DNA from: Amborella trichopoda
Taxonomy: Eukaryota; Streptophyta; Magnoliopsida; Amborellales; Amborellaceae
Direction of reading: 5' to 3'
Assembly: GCF_000471905.2 (NCBI RefSeq)
Contig: NW_006496520.1
Coordinates: forward strand, 1,156,453-1,220,452
Length of the DNA stretch: 64,000 nucleotides
The notes beneath the pieces are model-generated. The model was not told the origin of the DNA. It saw only the letters and a program-made list of their open reading frames with translations, and made no database searches. This document shows positions 23,230-36,390 of this stretch, piece by piece; within the stretch, counting starts at the first letter, position 1; each line of letters begins with the position of its first letter. The translations under genes were made by a program, and so were the position numbers.

Positions 23230-24600
23230 ACAGGCATAGGAACAAGGTCTACCCCTTTGAGAAGGAATGCGCCTCTGCACTATTCCGATTATTGTTGGAA
23301 CAAAACATGATCGTGCTTCCAGAAACCAAGTTCCCTGAATAAGCTGCGCTCGAACTCAGGCAAATTATTGTGCCTACCATCGAAGGATCAACCACCCCAC
23401 AGATGACTACCATACGCTAAAATATATTATAAAGGCCCTGATTCAGAAGGGTCAGATAAAGCTTGAAGACTTAAAGAATGCCTTCGGGGTAGCAGAAGCC
23501 TCCCATGCAGTAACCATCTAGAAAGAAGACGAAGCCCCTGGTATCCTTCATGCCTTCTTTGTTATAATGCTTCACGAAGGCATAATCACACCAAAGCTCG
23601 CAAGGCAACCTCGACGCCTTGTTCAGGAGACTGAGGACCGTTGGGGCCTGCATCACCAGATATGGGGCCACTACCTGTGGGAATGCTTCAGTTTCCACGA
23701 TATATTTGCAAATAAAATGTGGGAATATCAAGAGTTTTATAACATCCCAGTAAGTGATCCCCAAGCCACAGCTCTGTTGATACAAGAGGATCTCTCGACA
23801 CAAGACCTTCCTAATAATGAGTCAGATTCTGCTGAACCCTTGACTTCCCATCCATGGATAGTCCACCATGAGCAAAGTAGACTCAAGTCCTTAAGACAAG
23901 AAGCAGTTCACCAAGCTAAGGTTGTTCACAAGCCTAGCGAGACGAATCAAATACCACCTCAGAAAACCAGAAGGAGACGGGCACCAAGGGCTGCTCACCG
24001 GAGAAACAAGAATGTTCAACCGCCCTTTGAGCAGGAATTTCTCGGGCCCCTTCCCCCACTGCCAACCTTATTGGATTTTACCCCTAGCACGATCCTCCTT
24101 CCTTCTCATCAAGAGGACAGCCTTACGCCATCTTCCATTCAGAGCACGTCCAATGAGGGTGACGACGTTAAAAGAACTCCCCAACGGTCTAACCATGGGA
24201 AAGACCTAAAAGACCCCCTGCATATGTCCAACCCTGGTGATGACATGAAAGGCCACCTATATCGGTCTGATGAGGTGAACGACCTTATAAGTCCCCCAGT
24301 TTCTAACCCTTCTCCTTCTTCTTCCTTCTTCTTCTACTTCTCATCTTTCTTCTCCTATGTCTCCTGTGAGTACAACCGTGAAATGTCCGGACTTCGAGGT
24401 TCTCGACAGAGAATTCAAAGGGATCAACATAAGCAGGATGCAATGGAAACGATTGAGAAAGACCCTGGCACTGGTAACAGGATTCTTAACAGTTGCTGAT
24501 GCCCTAACAGCTAAAGCTAAGGTAGAGCCACCTTCTTCAAAGAAGCACAAAAATTTGAAGCCAAAGAAACCCCAGTGGTCCCCTGAGCCTGACTTTCAGT
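23230..24600 (+). pseudogene. Copy 1 gag C-terminal half with knuckle modules
   Basis: The reconstructed order is YPFEKE.ASALFRLLLEQNM, a C-x2-H knuckle (CAYHRRINHPTDDYH, last Cys lost), GQIKLEDLKNAFGVAEASH, then a second module with its lead Cys lost (WGLHHQIWGHYLWEC). After that come a Ser/Pro-rich linker and a basic GINISRMQWKRLRKTLAL segment conserved in copy 2. The 310-codon frame 23567-24499 is the longest in the window. Stops and shifts near 23340, 23400 and 24400. Confidence 0.75.
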
Positions 24601-24938
24601 AGAGATTGAGAGAATCAAGAGGGCAAAGTTTCTACTCTCAGGAAGCTTGCCACATGGTGCAAATCTCAGGAGCATCACCCATTATAAGGCAGATAAATCT
24701 CAGATCGTAAAGGACACTGCAACCTCCACCGCAGAATTCAGGCACCTTAAAGTTTCCTAGTCCGCCACTACCCTCTAATCCAAAGACTAATCTGTCTGTC
24801 TTACAGCTCCTTGGGCTCCTTCACAATCTAAATACCTCAAACAATCCACCTATTCTCCAATTCCATGGGATGCCTCTGATCCTATATACTCAATCACTTC
24901 CAAAACCTCAAACCTTCATCACCTGAACTAAGCCCATT

Positions 24939-25828
24939 GTGCAATCGAGTCAGCCGGCAAGCCAAAATAAACCTCTTCCACCCAAACCTGCTCCTCAACC
25001 CAACATACCACCCAAACCAATGGCAGGATTAGGAGCACAATGCCTTGATCAAGAAAAGGTGAAATATGATGTGATAGGGCATCTACGAAAGCTTCCAGCT
25101 CTCCTCAGTATCTACGATGCCCTCTTACTCTCGAAGGATTACCGGATGGCTTTGGTTCACCATCTCTCTAACTCAGAGGTGTACGAGACTGAAGTAGGAC
25201 CTATTGAAGTGGACCCGGCAATTTTAGATGGATGTATGCCAATCACCTTTTCAAAGGATGATCTGTAGCTAGGAGAAAAGTTTCATAATCGCCCTCTCTT
25301 TGTCACTGGCGAATTACATACATGTCCCATCGACCGAATTATGTTAGATGGAGGGTCGGCAGTCAACCGTATTCCAAGGAGGATCCTTACTCGATTAGGG
25401 TAAGGGTCTGAAGATCTTACTCCAACCCATGTCACAGTTCAAGGGTTTAACCAGTCAGGAGAGAAGCCAGCTGGTACAGTTTGCCTTCATTTCAAGATCG
25501 GTGAGCTGAACGATTACGTCCAGTTTCATGTAATCGACACCAACACTTCCTACCAAATTCTCCTCGGTTGACCATGGCTCCATGACCAGGGGTGGTTCCA
25601 TCAACTTTGCATCAATGCTTCAAGTATAGCAGAGATGGGAGACAGCAAACGGTCTATACCGACAAAAGACTATTCCCTGTAGCCGAAACTCACTACGTCG
25701 ATGCTAAATATTACTTCATGGATCTGGTGTCGCCTCAGAAGTTGAATGATGAAGGTTATAAGTCTCTTGCATCTGAGGATAAGAGGACGGTTACAAACCA
25801 AAATTTGCAGTTTTGCTCTTGTATCTGA
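24939..25828 (+). pseudogene. Copy 1 retropepsin-like domain
   Basis: A proline-rich lead (KPLPPKPAPQPN) precedes KYDVIGHLRKLPALLSIYDA and KVYETEVEPIEV-like sequence. The active-site-type motif MLDGGSAVN lies at about 25341-25365, and the C-terminal YQILLG-stop-PW block at about 25551. The frame closes with HQCFKYSRDGRQQTVYTDKR and ETHYVDAKYYFMD. D-G-G-S replaces the usual D-T/S-G. In Tat/Ogre relatives RT would follow here; instead the frame stops. Confidence 0.8.
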
Positions 25829-25970
25829 GGATAAGAGGATGGTTATAGGCTAAAAGAATTCCTCTCCTCATGAAGAAGAAGCAAACCCATGAAGAATTTC
25901 TCTCCTAGAAGAAGCAAACCCACAAAAGAATTGCTCTCCTAGAAGAAGCAAACTCACCAAAGAAGCACCC
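25790..25970 (+). repeat. Short tandem repeats after the protease frame
   Basis: Repeated units of about 33 bp carry GAAGAATT-CTCTCCT-GAAGAAGCAAACCCA, preceded by a duplicated TCTGAGGATAAGAGGA. They mark the switch from coding to the noncoding tail. Confidence 0.75.
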
Positions 25971-28900
25971 ACATCATGAAGAAGAAGTAAAACCACTTAG
26001 AGAGTCAGGTTCAATTCATCTGACGAGTACACCAAACATACAAAGCAGACTTCTCTAGCAAGGAACTAGCTATGATGGAGAGCAAACCTTGTCAACAGTG
26101 GATGCCCTTCCACAAAACAACATGGACTTCACTGTTGTACTGGAGCACTTGGCTTTCAACAGGCATCACAAGCTGGGCCTTACCACTGGTCACCACCCTT
26201 TACTTACTCATGTCAACGCCATCGCCAAGTGCAGCAAATCCCGCATGTAACTTACTGCCACATGCAAGCGGCACTGTGCGCATCATCACGTGCCACATGT
26301 GCTGATGAGCACCGTTTGAAGACAGCACTGGCTGTTTCCTCCAAAGACCAGTGCAGGCCGTGCTCCTAACTCCTAGCGCCGACTACCTTTCTTGAGGAAC
26401 AGCGTTGACCGTGTCAGCGTCGGTTATGCTTTTAACGATCAGCGTCAGCTGTGCTTCTGTTAGCGTCGACTGTCTGTCCTAAGTCATCATCGACCATGTG
26501 CTTCACCGCGGCAGTTCACTTCTCAATGACTCCTTGTTTTCGTGTCTCTTTACCTCCCAAGACTCCTATTTTCAAGGCCTAAATCCCTTTGCTTCCCTAA
26601 TGGTTTGCACGATTTCCAAGCGCAATCATTTGCCTTCCCTGCGACAGTCCACCTCCTGTGATGGTCCACCTCCTACGACGGTTCATTCCTTGTCTTTTCG
26701 GTTCTCGCTGAAACTTCTCTTCCCCGTCGAAAAACCCATGTAAGGCCTCCAAAGACACCACGAACCACCTAAGCCCCCGAAAAAAGTCCCAAAACGCACG
26801 GAAATGCCCACTGTTGCACTTCCCTCCTCTCCAACCGGTAAAACCACGACCGAGATTCACTGTTTCCCAGGAAAAATCCCTTGCACTCATTGAGAAATTG
26901 CTAAAAGCCGACGGACAACCCCCGAGTAGCTCTTTTCTCCTCCCTAAATCACAGCCAGAGTTGACTGATTGCCCTATGAGCTCCCCTTTTTCCACTGATT
27001 CCCAAGCAAAAAAGCTCCATGTTTACTCCTTTTGCTCACTCTCCTCTTGCAAACTTCACCAATCCCCGACAAACTTTTGCTTGCCGAAACCTTCCCTGTA
27101 AAAACCTTGCCAGAATCCTTGTTTGCTTGTCGAAGCTTCCCCCACAAACTCTGCTCACTGCTAAAAAAAAATGTTTAAGTTTTTACCTTGGGTGAAAAGT
27201 GGGGAAAATCGGGTTTTACCCCTTTATATAGCCAACACTACCCTCAAACGCCCCTCACAAACTGGGAATCCCAGCCGCATCCAAGGAAAGCTAAACGATG
27301 ATGAGCCGGGTCGGGCTTTAACCCGAGGCCCAAGGCCACTCTCATCGTCGCCTGTAAAAATTCCAACGAATGGGTTGGATCGGGTCGGGCTTTGACTCGA
27401 GGTCTGAGTAAAGTTTCATTTGCTACCTCATCAAATGCCATGCAGCACAGACCAGGACTGGGTCAGGCTCGATATCCAGCGCCGACTATGCAGTTGAAGT
27501 GACCTAGCACTGTCTGTGTGTCAATGACCACAACACTGGCTGTATGCTCGGCAACTCAGAGTCGGCTGTGTTCAAAGCACATGTCATCCTCAGCAATGAC
27601 TGTGTTTTTAACACTCTCATGTGTCATCCTAGCCACATGACCTTAAAAAGCTCAGCACCACTGTCTAAACTATACGACCGTAAACTGTGGCAGAGGTCTT
27701 GTTGCATGATCTTAAACAGCATGCTTCTAGTTGCATGACTTTAAACTGCATAACCACGGTCCAAGCTATATGGCCTTAAACCATAGTACACGTCCTGACC
27801 GCATGACGATAAACTTCTTTGCACAAGTCCCGGAGGTATGACCATAAACTCGCCCCCGTCTACGCGCACACTACCTCCCTAATGACTCCATTCACTTCAT
27901 TATCCTTCATCATTCCCCAGTGAGTCTCACCCATGCTCACGAAACGGTGAACCATTCCTTCACCTATACTCGTTGCAAGCTAGTGGGTAACTATTTTTCA
28001 CCCACCTTTCATACCTCATCCATCTTTCATAGGTAGCTACATGCCATCTCCCCAAAAGTGAGTTAAAACCATAATCATACTCACTCCATGGCCTCTACCA
28101 ACTGGCATCCATCTCCATTATGGTCTAGCAGTATAACCGTAAACTGTAGTACACGTCCTGACCGCATGATGTTAAAAGGCTTCGCACAGGTCCCAAAGGC
28201 ATGACCTTAAACAAGGTTTCACAAAAAAAAATGAAATAACGGGCATGGTGTAGACCTTAATAAGGGAACACCATGAGTAAAACTGACGTACGGGTATGGT
28301 CATGAAACCATGAATAAAAGAGTTTCGTGAATAAAACCTGGGCACGGTGAAAACCTGAAAGGGCATCATGAGAAAAAATTGAAGACTAAGGGTGAACATG
28401 ACCGTAAGGTCCTGGGTAAAAGAGCCCCAAATAAAACGAAGTTAGTGAAAACCGTCTCTACGGCGTCGTTCCTCAAGTTCAAGTGAAAATCGACAAAGGA
28501 ATCTTAAACCAATAAATAGGTCAATGCAGCGCTCACCTCAACAGGTGGCTTCAGCCCTCAATCTAAAAAAGAAAAGTCCCTGGTGTTACAATACCAAGGT
28601 CCAAAAATACGAGCTCTAAAGGAAAAGATTCCGACAGTCTGAGTCTAGTTGCAAAAAGGACTCGAAGGAAAGAATACTCATCTTGAAAAGGAGCATCATT
28701 TCCAGGAGGCTATGAAACACACTCCCAGATGCCGAAGATGCCCCGAGAAGGCTAAGTAGGCCATGACTTTGGACCTACTATGTAACGAACTGCACAGCAG
28801 TGAGAAGGGGTGGTTGTACCCAAAGTTGGTCACCTCGATAAACTTAGGTACCCTACCCGCCAAGAACAAATGGTGTACGACACAGACAAGCGCCAACAAA

Positions 28901-29511
28901 AGGCTCTTGAACACAACAAACAAACAAGAAAGCCACTCCAGTGAACCAAAGATTCCCCAAGAAGGCTAACTCAACCATGACTTTGGAGCGTCAATCAGGT
29001 GATTGCCGTAGCTGCAAAGCAGTGGGTAGGGATGGTTATACCCAAAGATAGTTATCTCGATAAACTGAGGTACCCTACCCGCCAAGGAACAACTGGTGCA
29101 TTACGCAGACAATTGCCGACCAAAGGCTCTTTTGTTGTCTATCTAAGACAAAGAAACCCAGACCAAATGGGAACAATGCCCTTTGACATGGCACTCAATT
29201 GCCAGACAGGCCTGATTGTGACTGACGAGGTCCATACAAAATCCTCAACTTCATAATCACAGACAGTCTACATGAGGGTGAGGACTTCGATAAGATACCT
29301 CTAAAATTCTCTTCTCCCCCTAAAGTCTCAACGGACGGACTTGCCAACAATGCATCCCTACGTATGAGCATCCTAGTTACACCGTTGCGTGAATCTCCTT
29401 AGCGTTCACGTGGTCCTGTGGCTAGAAAGAAAAAAGTAATAAAGCCGAAGGAAATTTTTCGAATGTTGTCCTTCTCACTTCTCTTGAAGCACAACAATCG
29501 ACGAGGCAAGC
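25971..29511 (+). other. Copy 1 noncoding 3' tail
   Basis: About 3.5 kb without a supportable gene. At 26310-26505 and 27470-27570 it carries AGCGCCGACT/GGCTGTGT motifs like those in this copy's LTRs. At 27640-28240 there is an array of about 45-50 bp units with GACCTTAAAC and GCATGA. A segment at 29200-29340 (GAGGTCCATACAAAATCCTC, CATGAGGGTGAGGAC) is conserved in copy 2 around 49940-50060. ORFs here do not resemble polymerase domains. Confidence 0.75.
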
Positions 29512-32500
29512 TGTTTGAACGCATTTTTCAGCACCGTGGTCCCCGATGCGGAATAAAGAGGACGCAGATCAATAAAAGCCTACAAAACAATGAAATTTTG
29601 ATAGTCACATAATGGCCCCAAAATTAGTCAAGATCTTCATTAGCACTTCAAAAGGCCACTTGCTAAGTTTTATCGTGATCAGACATGTCTAAGGCAATGA
29701 ACACAAACAAACAATTTCGGCAAAATTGGCCTCTAGCACTCTGAAATGGACCCCGTAACTAGAACTATATTTTAGTGCTTCAAATAGTTGTGGGACTACT
29801 GCCATTGGATGAGACGCAGTCGAAAATGCCTATGGGTCAAGTTTCGGCTTAATCGGGCACTCCAAGACAAAGTTATGGGTAAAATACCAAAAGGGGTAGG
29901 CCGCACACTATTCCCGTGTGGCCACCCTGCACCAAAACACCATTAAAGGTGGTTGTTTTTACAGTCATGGGCAGTGACTTTTGGGGCCTATATCTCACTT
30001 ATTCCATTTACCCTCAAATTTTCTGAACGTGTTTGTCTCATCAAGACGGGCATTTCGATATATGGTACGCCCTGTGACGATGCCCGAGCAGGGAGAAAAA
30101 CTAGAGATTGTGAAGAAAATTACAGAAAATTCAGCAGCAACACACCTCACTCGAGCGGTCAAATCATGGTGCTCATATAGCCGATCGGCACGAAGCCAAT
30201 TGCATTATGTGTGTGAGGTCTGTGACTATCTCTGATTCGATCCCTACGTACAATGAACGGTTGGATTTCACACACAAAGGCATCAAAACTGCTGTAAATT
30301 TAGGCCGTTCTATTTCAAGATTCCGGTCAAAAATTCAAGGCCATAAAATCTTCATTCGAACACGAAATCGAGCAGCGCTTATTACAACGTGATCGTGACG
30401 AAATGCTCAATGTGATTTAGTGAAGAAATGGAAGAAAAACATCAAGGAACGAGCACACAATCGATCCAAAGCATTCAAGATTCATCCAAAATTCAAGTCT
30501 CATGATCATGGCTCAAAAACATGATTCATGGCTCAAAGTTGGTATCAAATCGATCGCCATGCCGAGCCCCATAAGAAAACAATCATCTTTCGATCAAACA
30601 GGCATCAGAACAATCCCAGATCAGTCATAGAAGATCATGCAAGTTCTTTTAATTCAATTAAATCGTAATTATCTTCAACTCTAGGTAGTTTTTGGGCGTC
30701 CGCCCATGTTTGGACCCAATTCTATATAAGCATCTAAAGGCAAAATGTAAAAGCCCCAGGGGGTTCATTCTTAAAGATTCAATAAAGACTTCATTTTTTC
30801 TTAAGCTCATGGGTGCATCTTGGAGAGAGAGAGAGGAGAGAGAAGAAAAGGGTAGATACTCTTCGATAAAGTAACTTTCTCTCTCCTCCCCTATTTCTCT
30901 CTCCTCCTCTCTTTCTCTCTTTCTATCTCTTCTTCTCGTCTCTATCTCTCTTTCTGTCTCTTCTTCTCATCTCTATCTCTCTTTGTCTCTCTTCTTCTCA
31001 TCTATATCTCTCTTTCTCTCTCTTATTCTCATCTCCATCTCTCTTTCTCTCTTCTTCTCATCTCTATCTCTCTTGCTCTCTTTCTCATTCTATCTCTCTT
31101 TTTCTCCTCTCTGTCTATCTCTCTCTTCTTCCCATTTTTATCTTTTTATCTCTCTTCTTCCCATCCTCTATCCCCTTCTTTAGACACAATCGGTAAAGCT
31201 CAGCACCGACTGCGTCCCCTCTCTCTCATCTGTCTAGACACAATCAGCGAAGCTTAACACCGACTGCATCCCCTTTCTCTCCTCTGTCTAGACATAGTCA
31301 CTAAAGCTTAGCACCAATTGCATCCCATCTAACTCCTCTGTCTAGCCCAGTCGGCGATGCTCAGCGCAGACTGTGTCTTCTCTCTTTTCTTAGAACACAG
31401 CCGGCAATGCCTAGCGCCAACTGTATCTCTCTCTCTGCTCTTCTTAAAACACAGTCGGCAATGTCGAGCACCAACTGTGTCTTTCTCTCTCCTCTCTTCT
31501 TAAAAAAACATAGCCGACGATGCCTAGCGCCGACTGTATCCTTCTTACCCCCTCTCTCTCCTTCTTTCCCCCTCTCTCTAACACAGTCGACGATACCTAG
31601 TACCGACTGTGTCCTCTCTCTCTTCTTCTTCTAACACAGCCGGCGATGCCTAGTACCGACTGTGTCCTCTCTCTCTTCTTCTTCTAACATAGCCGGCGAT
31701 GCCTAGCGCCGATTGTGTATTCTTTCTCTTTTTCTTCCAACATAGCTGGTGACGCTTGGCACCAACTGTGTCCTTCTCCCTCTTCTCTCCTTTCTTCTCT
31801 CTTCTCTCACACTCTTCTCCTCCTTTCTTCCCTTCCTCTCTTCTCTTTTCCTCTTATTCTCTAACTTTTTGTTCTCTCTTTATGATTTCCATGCCCACTG
31901 TTATTCTTTCGTTTGACTAAGAGGGGTTGAGATTAGCCTCTTTTGGTATCCCTGTGTCTAGCCATAATGTTGTTATGTCAAAATTACTACACCCGCTTTA
32001 TGGTCACGACAAACTAACTATCTCGTCTAGCTAGTCAGTATCGGTATTGATGTCTAGTAGTAACTATGTTGAGCCATTCTGAGTTATCGAGCTCGTTTTA
32101 CTGCCACGTCAGACCAATTACCTACCAGCTTAGTCATTGTGCTGATCTCCCCGCCTAGTCAAATTCTTCTCTCCCCCGTCTTCCTTCTCTTATTCTTCTC
32201 TTCTTCTTATGAATGTGCACGCTTGTGTACGTTCACCAAAGAGGCAAGGTGAGGTCTATTGACCCACCTGTCTTATAACATTTGCCATATATGTGTGATT
32301 GCAGAAAACAAGAGAATACAAGCTAAGGGAGGCGATTCTGAACAAGTTTTACGACTGAGGGGCTTTCTTCGTGATCTAAGAGGGCGGCCACGAGAGCCAG
32401 CCCGAGTAAATCCTGAATCCACCTTAAATTCCTCTCTCATCAATTGGTAATACCTGCCCTTGTTCTCGAACAAGGTTCCCGAGAGAGCGATCTCAAAATG

Positions 32501-32579
32501 ATCTAGGTCTCCCTTAAAACCTGAGACGTGTGCCGCCTGATCATCCAGATCCGGATGGCGAGATCGAGGCACCTAACCA
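29512..32579 (+). repeat. Copy 1 3' LTR
   Basis: It begins TGTTTGAACGCATTTTTCAG and ends CACCTAACCA. The minisatellite at about 31180-31760 and the CT tract at about 30880-31170 correspond to those in the 5' LTR. At 18500-18560 the 5' LTR contains a stretch (GGGGCAGCAGAAGGG and following) missing from this copy near 30645. Confidence 0.9.
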
Positions 32580-32584
32580 GTGAG

Positions 32585-33430
32585 CTACTCCATAATTTTC
32601 ATCATTAACAAGATCATTTACCACCCTCAATCATACATGGCACTTAGAAGCACGAATTTGAAAGTTTAAGTTCATTTTAAGTAAACCACATCCATATCCT
32701 TCATTCTATTACTTACTTATCTTTATTTCTTAAAATCGACCACTACCAAATTAAGTGATACATGAACACTAAACCCACTTACGTGATGCTCAACAGTACC
32801 TATAAAACTCCCACTGACAGGTCACTTCAAGCTCCTAGCAAAGGCTCTCTTCAAGGGTAGCAGTTGGTTCTAACTTTGGTTCTAGAGAGAGGAGAAAGAG
32901 AGAGAGAGAAAGAGAGAGAGAGAGAGCGAGAGTATGAGAGAAAGTGAGGGAAACAACGGTGGAAAGGGGGGGGAGAGGGCTTAATACTTAAGGTGGTTGG
33001 ATAACACTGTGGCTGACCACTGTCGTGCGCGGAGCTCACAGGTACGGCTTTGACAGGCGTGGTGCTGATGGGTACGGCTCTAACAGCCGCGGCGCTGACA
33101 AGTACGGCAACAGTCACATCTTCTCTTTACACTCACGGCGCTACACACCCATGGTGTTGCCTTCCCTTCACGCGTAATGTTACCTCTTTTCTGCCTACAC
33201 ACGTGGTGAGGCTCCGTTTTCATGCACGGCGGTACTCCATTCACGCATGGCGATGCTCCATTTCACGCATGGCAATGCTCCATTTCACGCGCAGTGATGC
33301 TCCATTTAACACGTGTTGATGCTCCATTTCACACATGACGATGCTCCATTTTACGAGCTGCGATGCTCCTCCTTCTTTTGATTCGATTGTCGTGCGCGTC
33401 TCATGTCCGGGAAAATTTGAGGTCCATACA
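32585..33430 (-). repeat. Chromovirus 5' LTR, second part
   Basis: It resumes with CTACTCCATAATTTTCATCA directly after the second GTGAG (32580-32584), matching the intact LTR from about 10079. It ends GAGGTCCATACA before AGAAT. Confidence 0.92.
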
Positions 33431-33435
33431 AGAAT

Positions 33436-34520
33436 CCTGTGGTAGATTTGCGATCACTTGGATTTCTTGCAAAATTGGAGTCTGTATAGGCCCAAAGCTC
33501 GAGTGAGGTAGAGGAAGAGAGAAATAAATCTTGGTAACGAGTATTCCTGATGTAACGAATGATACGCAAAACAACAGGGAGATTTACAGAACGCGGAGAA
33601 CTCAGAAACTGACTAACCATATGAACTGCATAAGCAATATGTGGCCATAAAATTGTCAGATATATCAATTTCCCAACCAGTTGCTTATAAAAGGTTGGGT
33701 CAGGAAGAGCTTCTTCATATGTAGCCCAAAGTTTGATATTAACCTCAAAAGGTGTATGAACTTTCTTTGTATGGTCCTTTAGTCAAGCTTGAGAAACAAT
33801 ATCTTAAGCATATTTTAGTTGTGGCAGCAGATAGCCGCGAGGAGAATAGGCAACTTCTAATCCAAGGAAATATCTCAAGAAACCCAAATCTTTCATTTCA
33901 AAGGTGTTATTGAGCTTTTGTTTGATTTTGTGAATTGTGCCCATATCATTACCAGAGATAATCATGCCATCCGCATATAGTAATAACAAAACTCGTCTTT
34001 TAGAAGCTTCAGATACAAAGACAGCTGAGTCATAATGACTTTGTCTAAATCCAACAGAAAGAACTTCATTACGAAATTTTTCAAACCAAACACAAGGTGC
34101 TTGTTTGAGTTCATATAAGGCTCGTCAAAGTTTATACACTCGTTTTTTAGAATCCACAACGCTAGGAGATAACTTCATATACACTTCCGTTTCAAGATCT
34201 CCTTTAAGAAAAGCATTTTTGACATCCAATTGATAGAGAGGCCATTGCTGAACAAAAGCTACTGAGATCGGGATACGAACAGTAATCATATGGGCGATGA
34301 GAGCAAAGGTTTATGCAAATTCGATGCCATATTGTTGTTGATTGTAACCTATCTCCACAAGGCGAGCTCATTCAAGGCTTTCATTTGTGTTGTTTTTAAT
34401 TTTATATATTCATTGACTACCTACAACAGTTTTCCCTTTCGGGAGAGGTGCTAGGTCCCAAAAATGAATATGCTTGAGAGCATTCAACTCATCAGTCAGT
34501 GCTTGTTGCCACTCAAATTG
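33436..34520 (-). pseudogene. Copia reverse transcriptase and N-terminal RNase H
   Basis: From 34520 down: FEWQQALTDELNALKH, LYQLDVKNAFLKGDLETEVY, RALYELKQAPCVWFEKF, then LLLYADGMIISGND (active-site YVDD changed to YADG), MKDLGFLRYFLGLEVA, and RNase H pieces SLELWAYTDSNFARNPSDRK and STTGF. Stops and frameshifts are frequent. The C-terminal piece lies at 7637-8037 beyond the chromovirus. Confidence 0.9.
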
Positions 34521-35810
34521 ACTTGCAACTTCATTGTAAGTATGAGGTTCAAAATAAGAATGAACAGAAGCAGAGAATGATTGGTGTTGAGGTAAGAAGG
34601 CTTCATAGTTAGTAAGTCAGGTGGGATAGATACTTGAGTGGTTTGTCTAAGAGAAGGGAGTGGTAGAGGATCAACAGGTGCAGGGTTCTGATCAAGACTG
34701 TTAGCATGAGTTGGTGGAGTTCCACCCTGAGCTTCAAATGGAGGGACACGAGTTGAATGATCAGAGGAATTTGGAACAAAATCAGAAAAGGGAATCAAGA
34801 AAGAAAGATGAGAGGATTAGTGATAATTTTTATTTAAGAATGGAATATGCTAAGAAAACATAACATGTCGGGATACCCAAAGTCTTTTGGTCACAGGGTC
34901 ATAGCATCAATATTTTTTTTTATGATCAGGGTAACCTACAAAGCAACATTCGACAATATTTGGAGATAAATTGTCTCTCTCAATTGGGGGTAACAATACA
35001 AAACAAGTGCAGCCAAATACACAAAAGATAGAATAATCGGGTGATCATTTAAAAAGTTTTTGGAAAGGTGTTTCACCTGAAAAAATCGAGGAAGGCATGA
35101 TGTTGATGAGAAAGATTGTTGTACGAAGTGCTTCTGCCCAAAATTCTTTTAGGACAAATATAGATTAAAGAAGGGATCTTGTGGTTTCTAACATATGGCG
35201 ATTTTCACGTTCGACAGCACCATTTTGTTATGGTGTATAAGGACAAGGTTTTTGGCGTTGAATGCTTTATTAGCAAAAACCTGTTGGAGTAACCTACTAA
35301 TATACTCATCTTCGGAATCAGAGTGTAGGGCTTTGATCTTAATGGAAAATTGGGTTTCTACATATGAATAAATTTGGGTCAAAATTTTATAAAATTTAGT
35401 GCGATTATTCATAAAAATAAAAAAAAATGAAAAAAATAAAAAAAAATCATGTATAATGAGTATGATCATCAATAAAGGTTACAAAATATCATGACCCTAC
35501 TTTAGATAGAATTGGTGTAAGACCCCACACATCAATATGAACAAGATCGAACATAGAAGATGAAATGGAAGTACTTTGAGAAAATGGTAAAGCATGAGAT
35601 TTAGCGAATTTGCAAGCGCATAATGTTGGACATCAGTAAAAAAATTATCTCCAACATTCCCAAGCACATTGCGGGAAAAGAAAGATTGTAAATGAGAACC
35701 ATAGATGTGACCAAGATGTTGATGCCATTGAGATGCATCATCAACAGTAGAAACAACATAGACATAAGAGGTTGACATATGCAGCTGGTTCAAGTAATAC
35801 AAATTTCCAA
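34521..35810 (-). pseudogene. Copia integrase and linker
   Basis: The GAG-pre-integrase zinc region is at about 35580-35800 (YVVSTVDDASQWHQHLGHIY). The core is represented by IKALHSDSEDEYISRLLQQV, where the family has SDNGxEY (catalytic Asp retained), and by NRTKFYKILTQIYSYVETQF with an A/T-rich disruption near 35410-35450. Downstream comes a Ser/Pro linker (34496-34798). Frameshifts are numerous. Confidence 0.85.
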
Positions 35811-35999
35811 CTTTATGTCATCTCAATCAATTGCCCTGACTGTCGATCTTCTATGTAGCAAGAAGATGGAGAAAAGCCAACATTACAGTTCGAACGGATA
35901 ATCTGACCGATAAACAATAAATTCATGGCAAGGGAAGGAACATGATAAACATCAGAAACCCTTAATTTACCAAAAGGGTCAGAGGTAAGAGATATAAAG

Positions 36000-36390
36000 C
36001 TCATTTTGAAACTTTCATATTGGGTCCATCAACAGTATATATAGTATCAGAAAAAGACTTACAACCACTAGGATTGACTCATTGGAGGTCATATGATGAG
36101 AACCTCCTGAGTCGATTAGCCAAAAAGATGAAACAGAGTTACCTAAGAAGAAGGGGAGGGGTTTAGAGGCCAGATGTGATTGGGAAAGCATAAATTGCAC
36201 GTGTTTAAGTGTAAACATCACATTTAGTAAAGCAGGAGTAGGATTGTGACATCCAGTTTGAGTTGGTGGATACTTGAGCAGTGGTTGACTGATATCAGCA
36301 ACATAAACAAAGATGGGTTTCTTCTTCTTGGGGCATGTGTACTTTTTGTGCCCCAGTTCTTTACAATAGTTACATCTGACAGATGACATA
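36000..36390 (-). pseudogene. Copia protease and gag zinc knuckle
   Basis: A CNYCKELGHKKYTCPKKKK knuckle (C-X2-C-X4-H-X4-C) at about 36320-36385 is followed by WLIDSGGSHHMTS at about 36085-36130, the copia aspartic protease active site with D-S-G intact. Confidence 0.88.

Larger units (their letters stand above)
17330..32579 (+). mobile_element. Tat-like gag-protease LTR element, copy 1 (non-autonomous)
   Basis: This 15.25-kb element has LTRs of about 3.1-3.2 kb and a perfect 5-bp duplication GTGAG at 17325-17329 and 32580-32584. The order is LTR, degenerate tRNA-Arg-type primer site, long gag, protease-like domain, about 3.5 kb of noncoding tail, LTR. No RT, RNase H or integrase motif is found in any frame between 25600 and 29511. 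The architecture resembles TR-GAG-type non-autonomous elements. Copy 2 is at 46593-63598 on the other strand. Confidence 0.88.
8038..33430 (-). mobile_element. Ty3/gypsy chromovirus, Tekay/Del-like, interrupted
   Basis: This minus-strand element has TG..CA LTRs of about 2.8-2.9 kb and a perfect 5-bp duplication AGAAT at 8033-8037 and 33431-33435. It also has a tRNA-Met primer site, gag, protease, RT, RNase H, integrase and a terminal chromodomain-like segment. Without the nested element it would be about 10.1 kb. The chromodomain, long LTRs and primer site point to the Tekay/Del branch. It is dead: there are stops in every domain, many of them consistent with C-to-T decay. Confidence 0.9.

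Noticed and set aside
28999..29256. 85-codon frame possibly encoding RT or integrase of the Tat-like element
   Set aside because: No polymerase or integrase motif is present, and copy 2 conserves the DNA here but not this frame.
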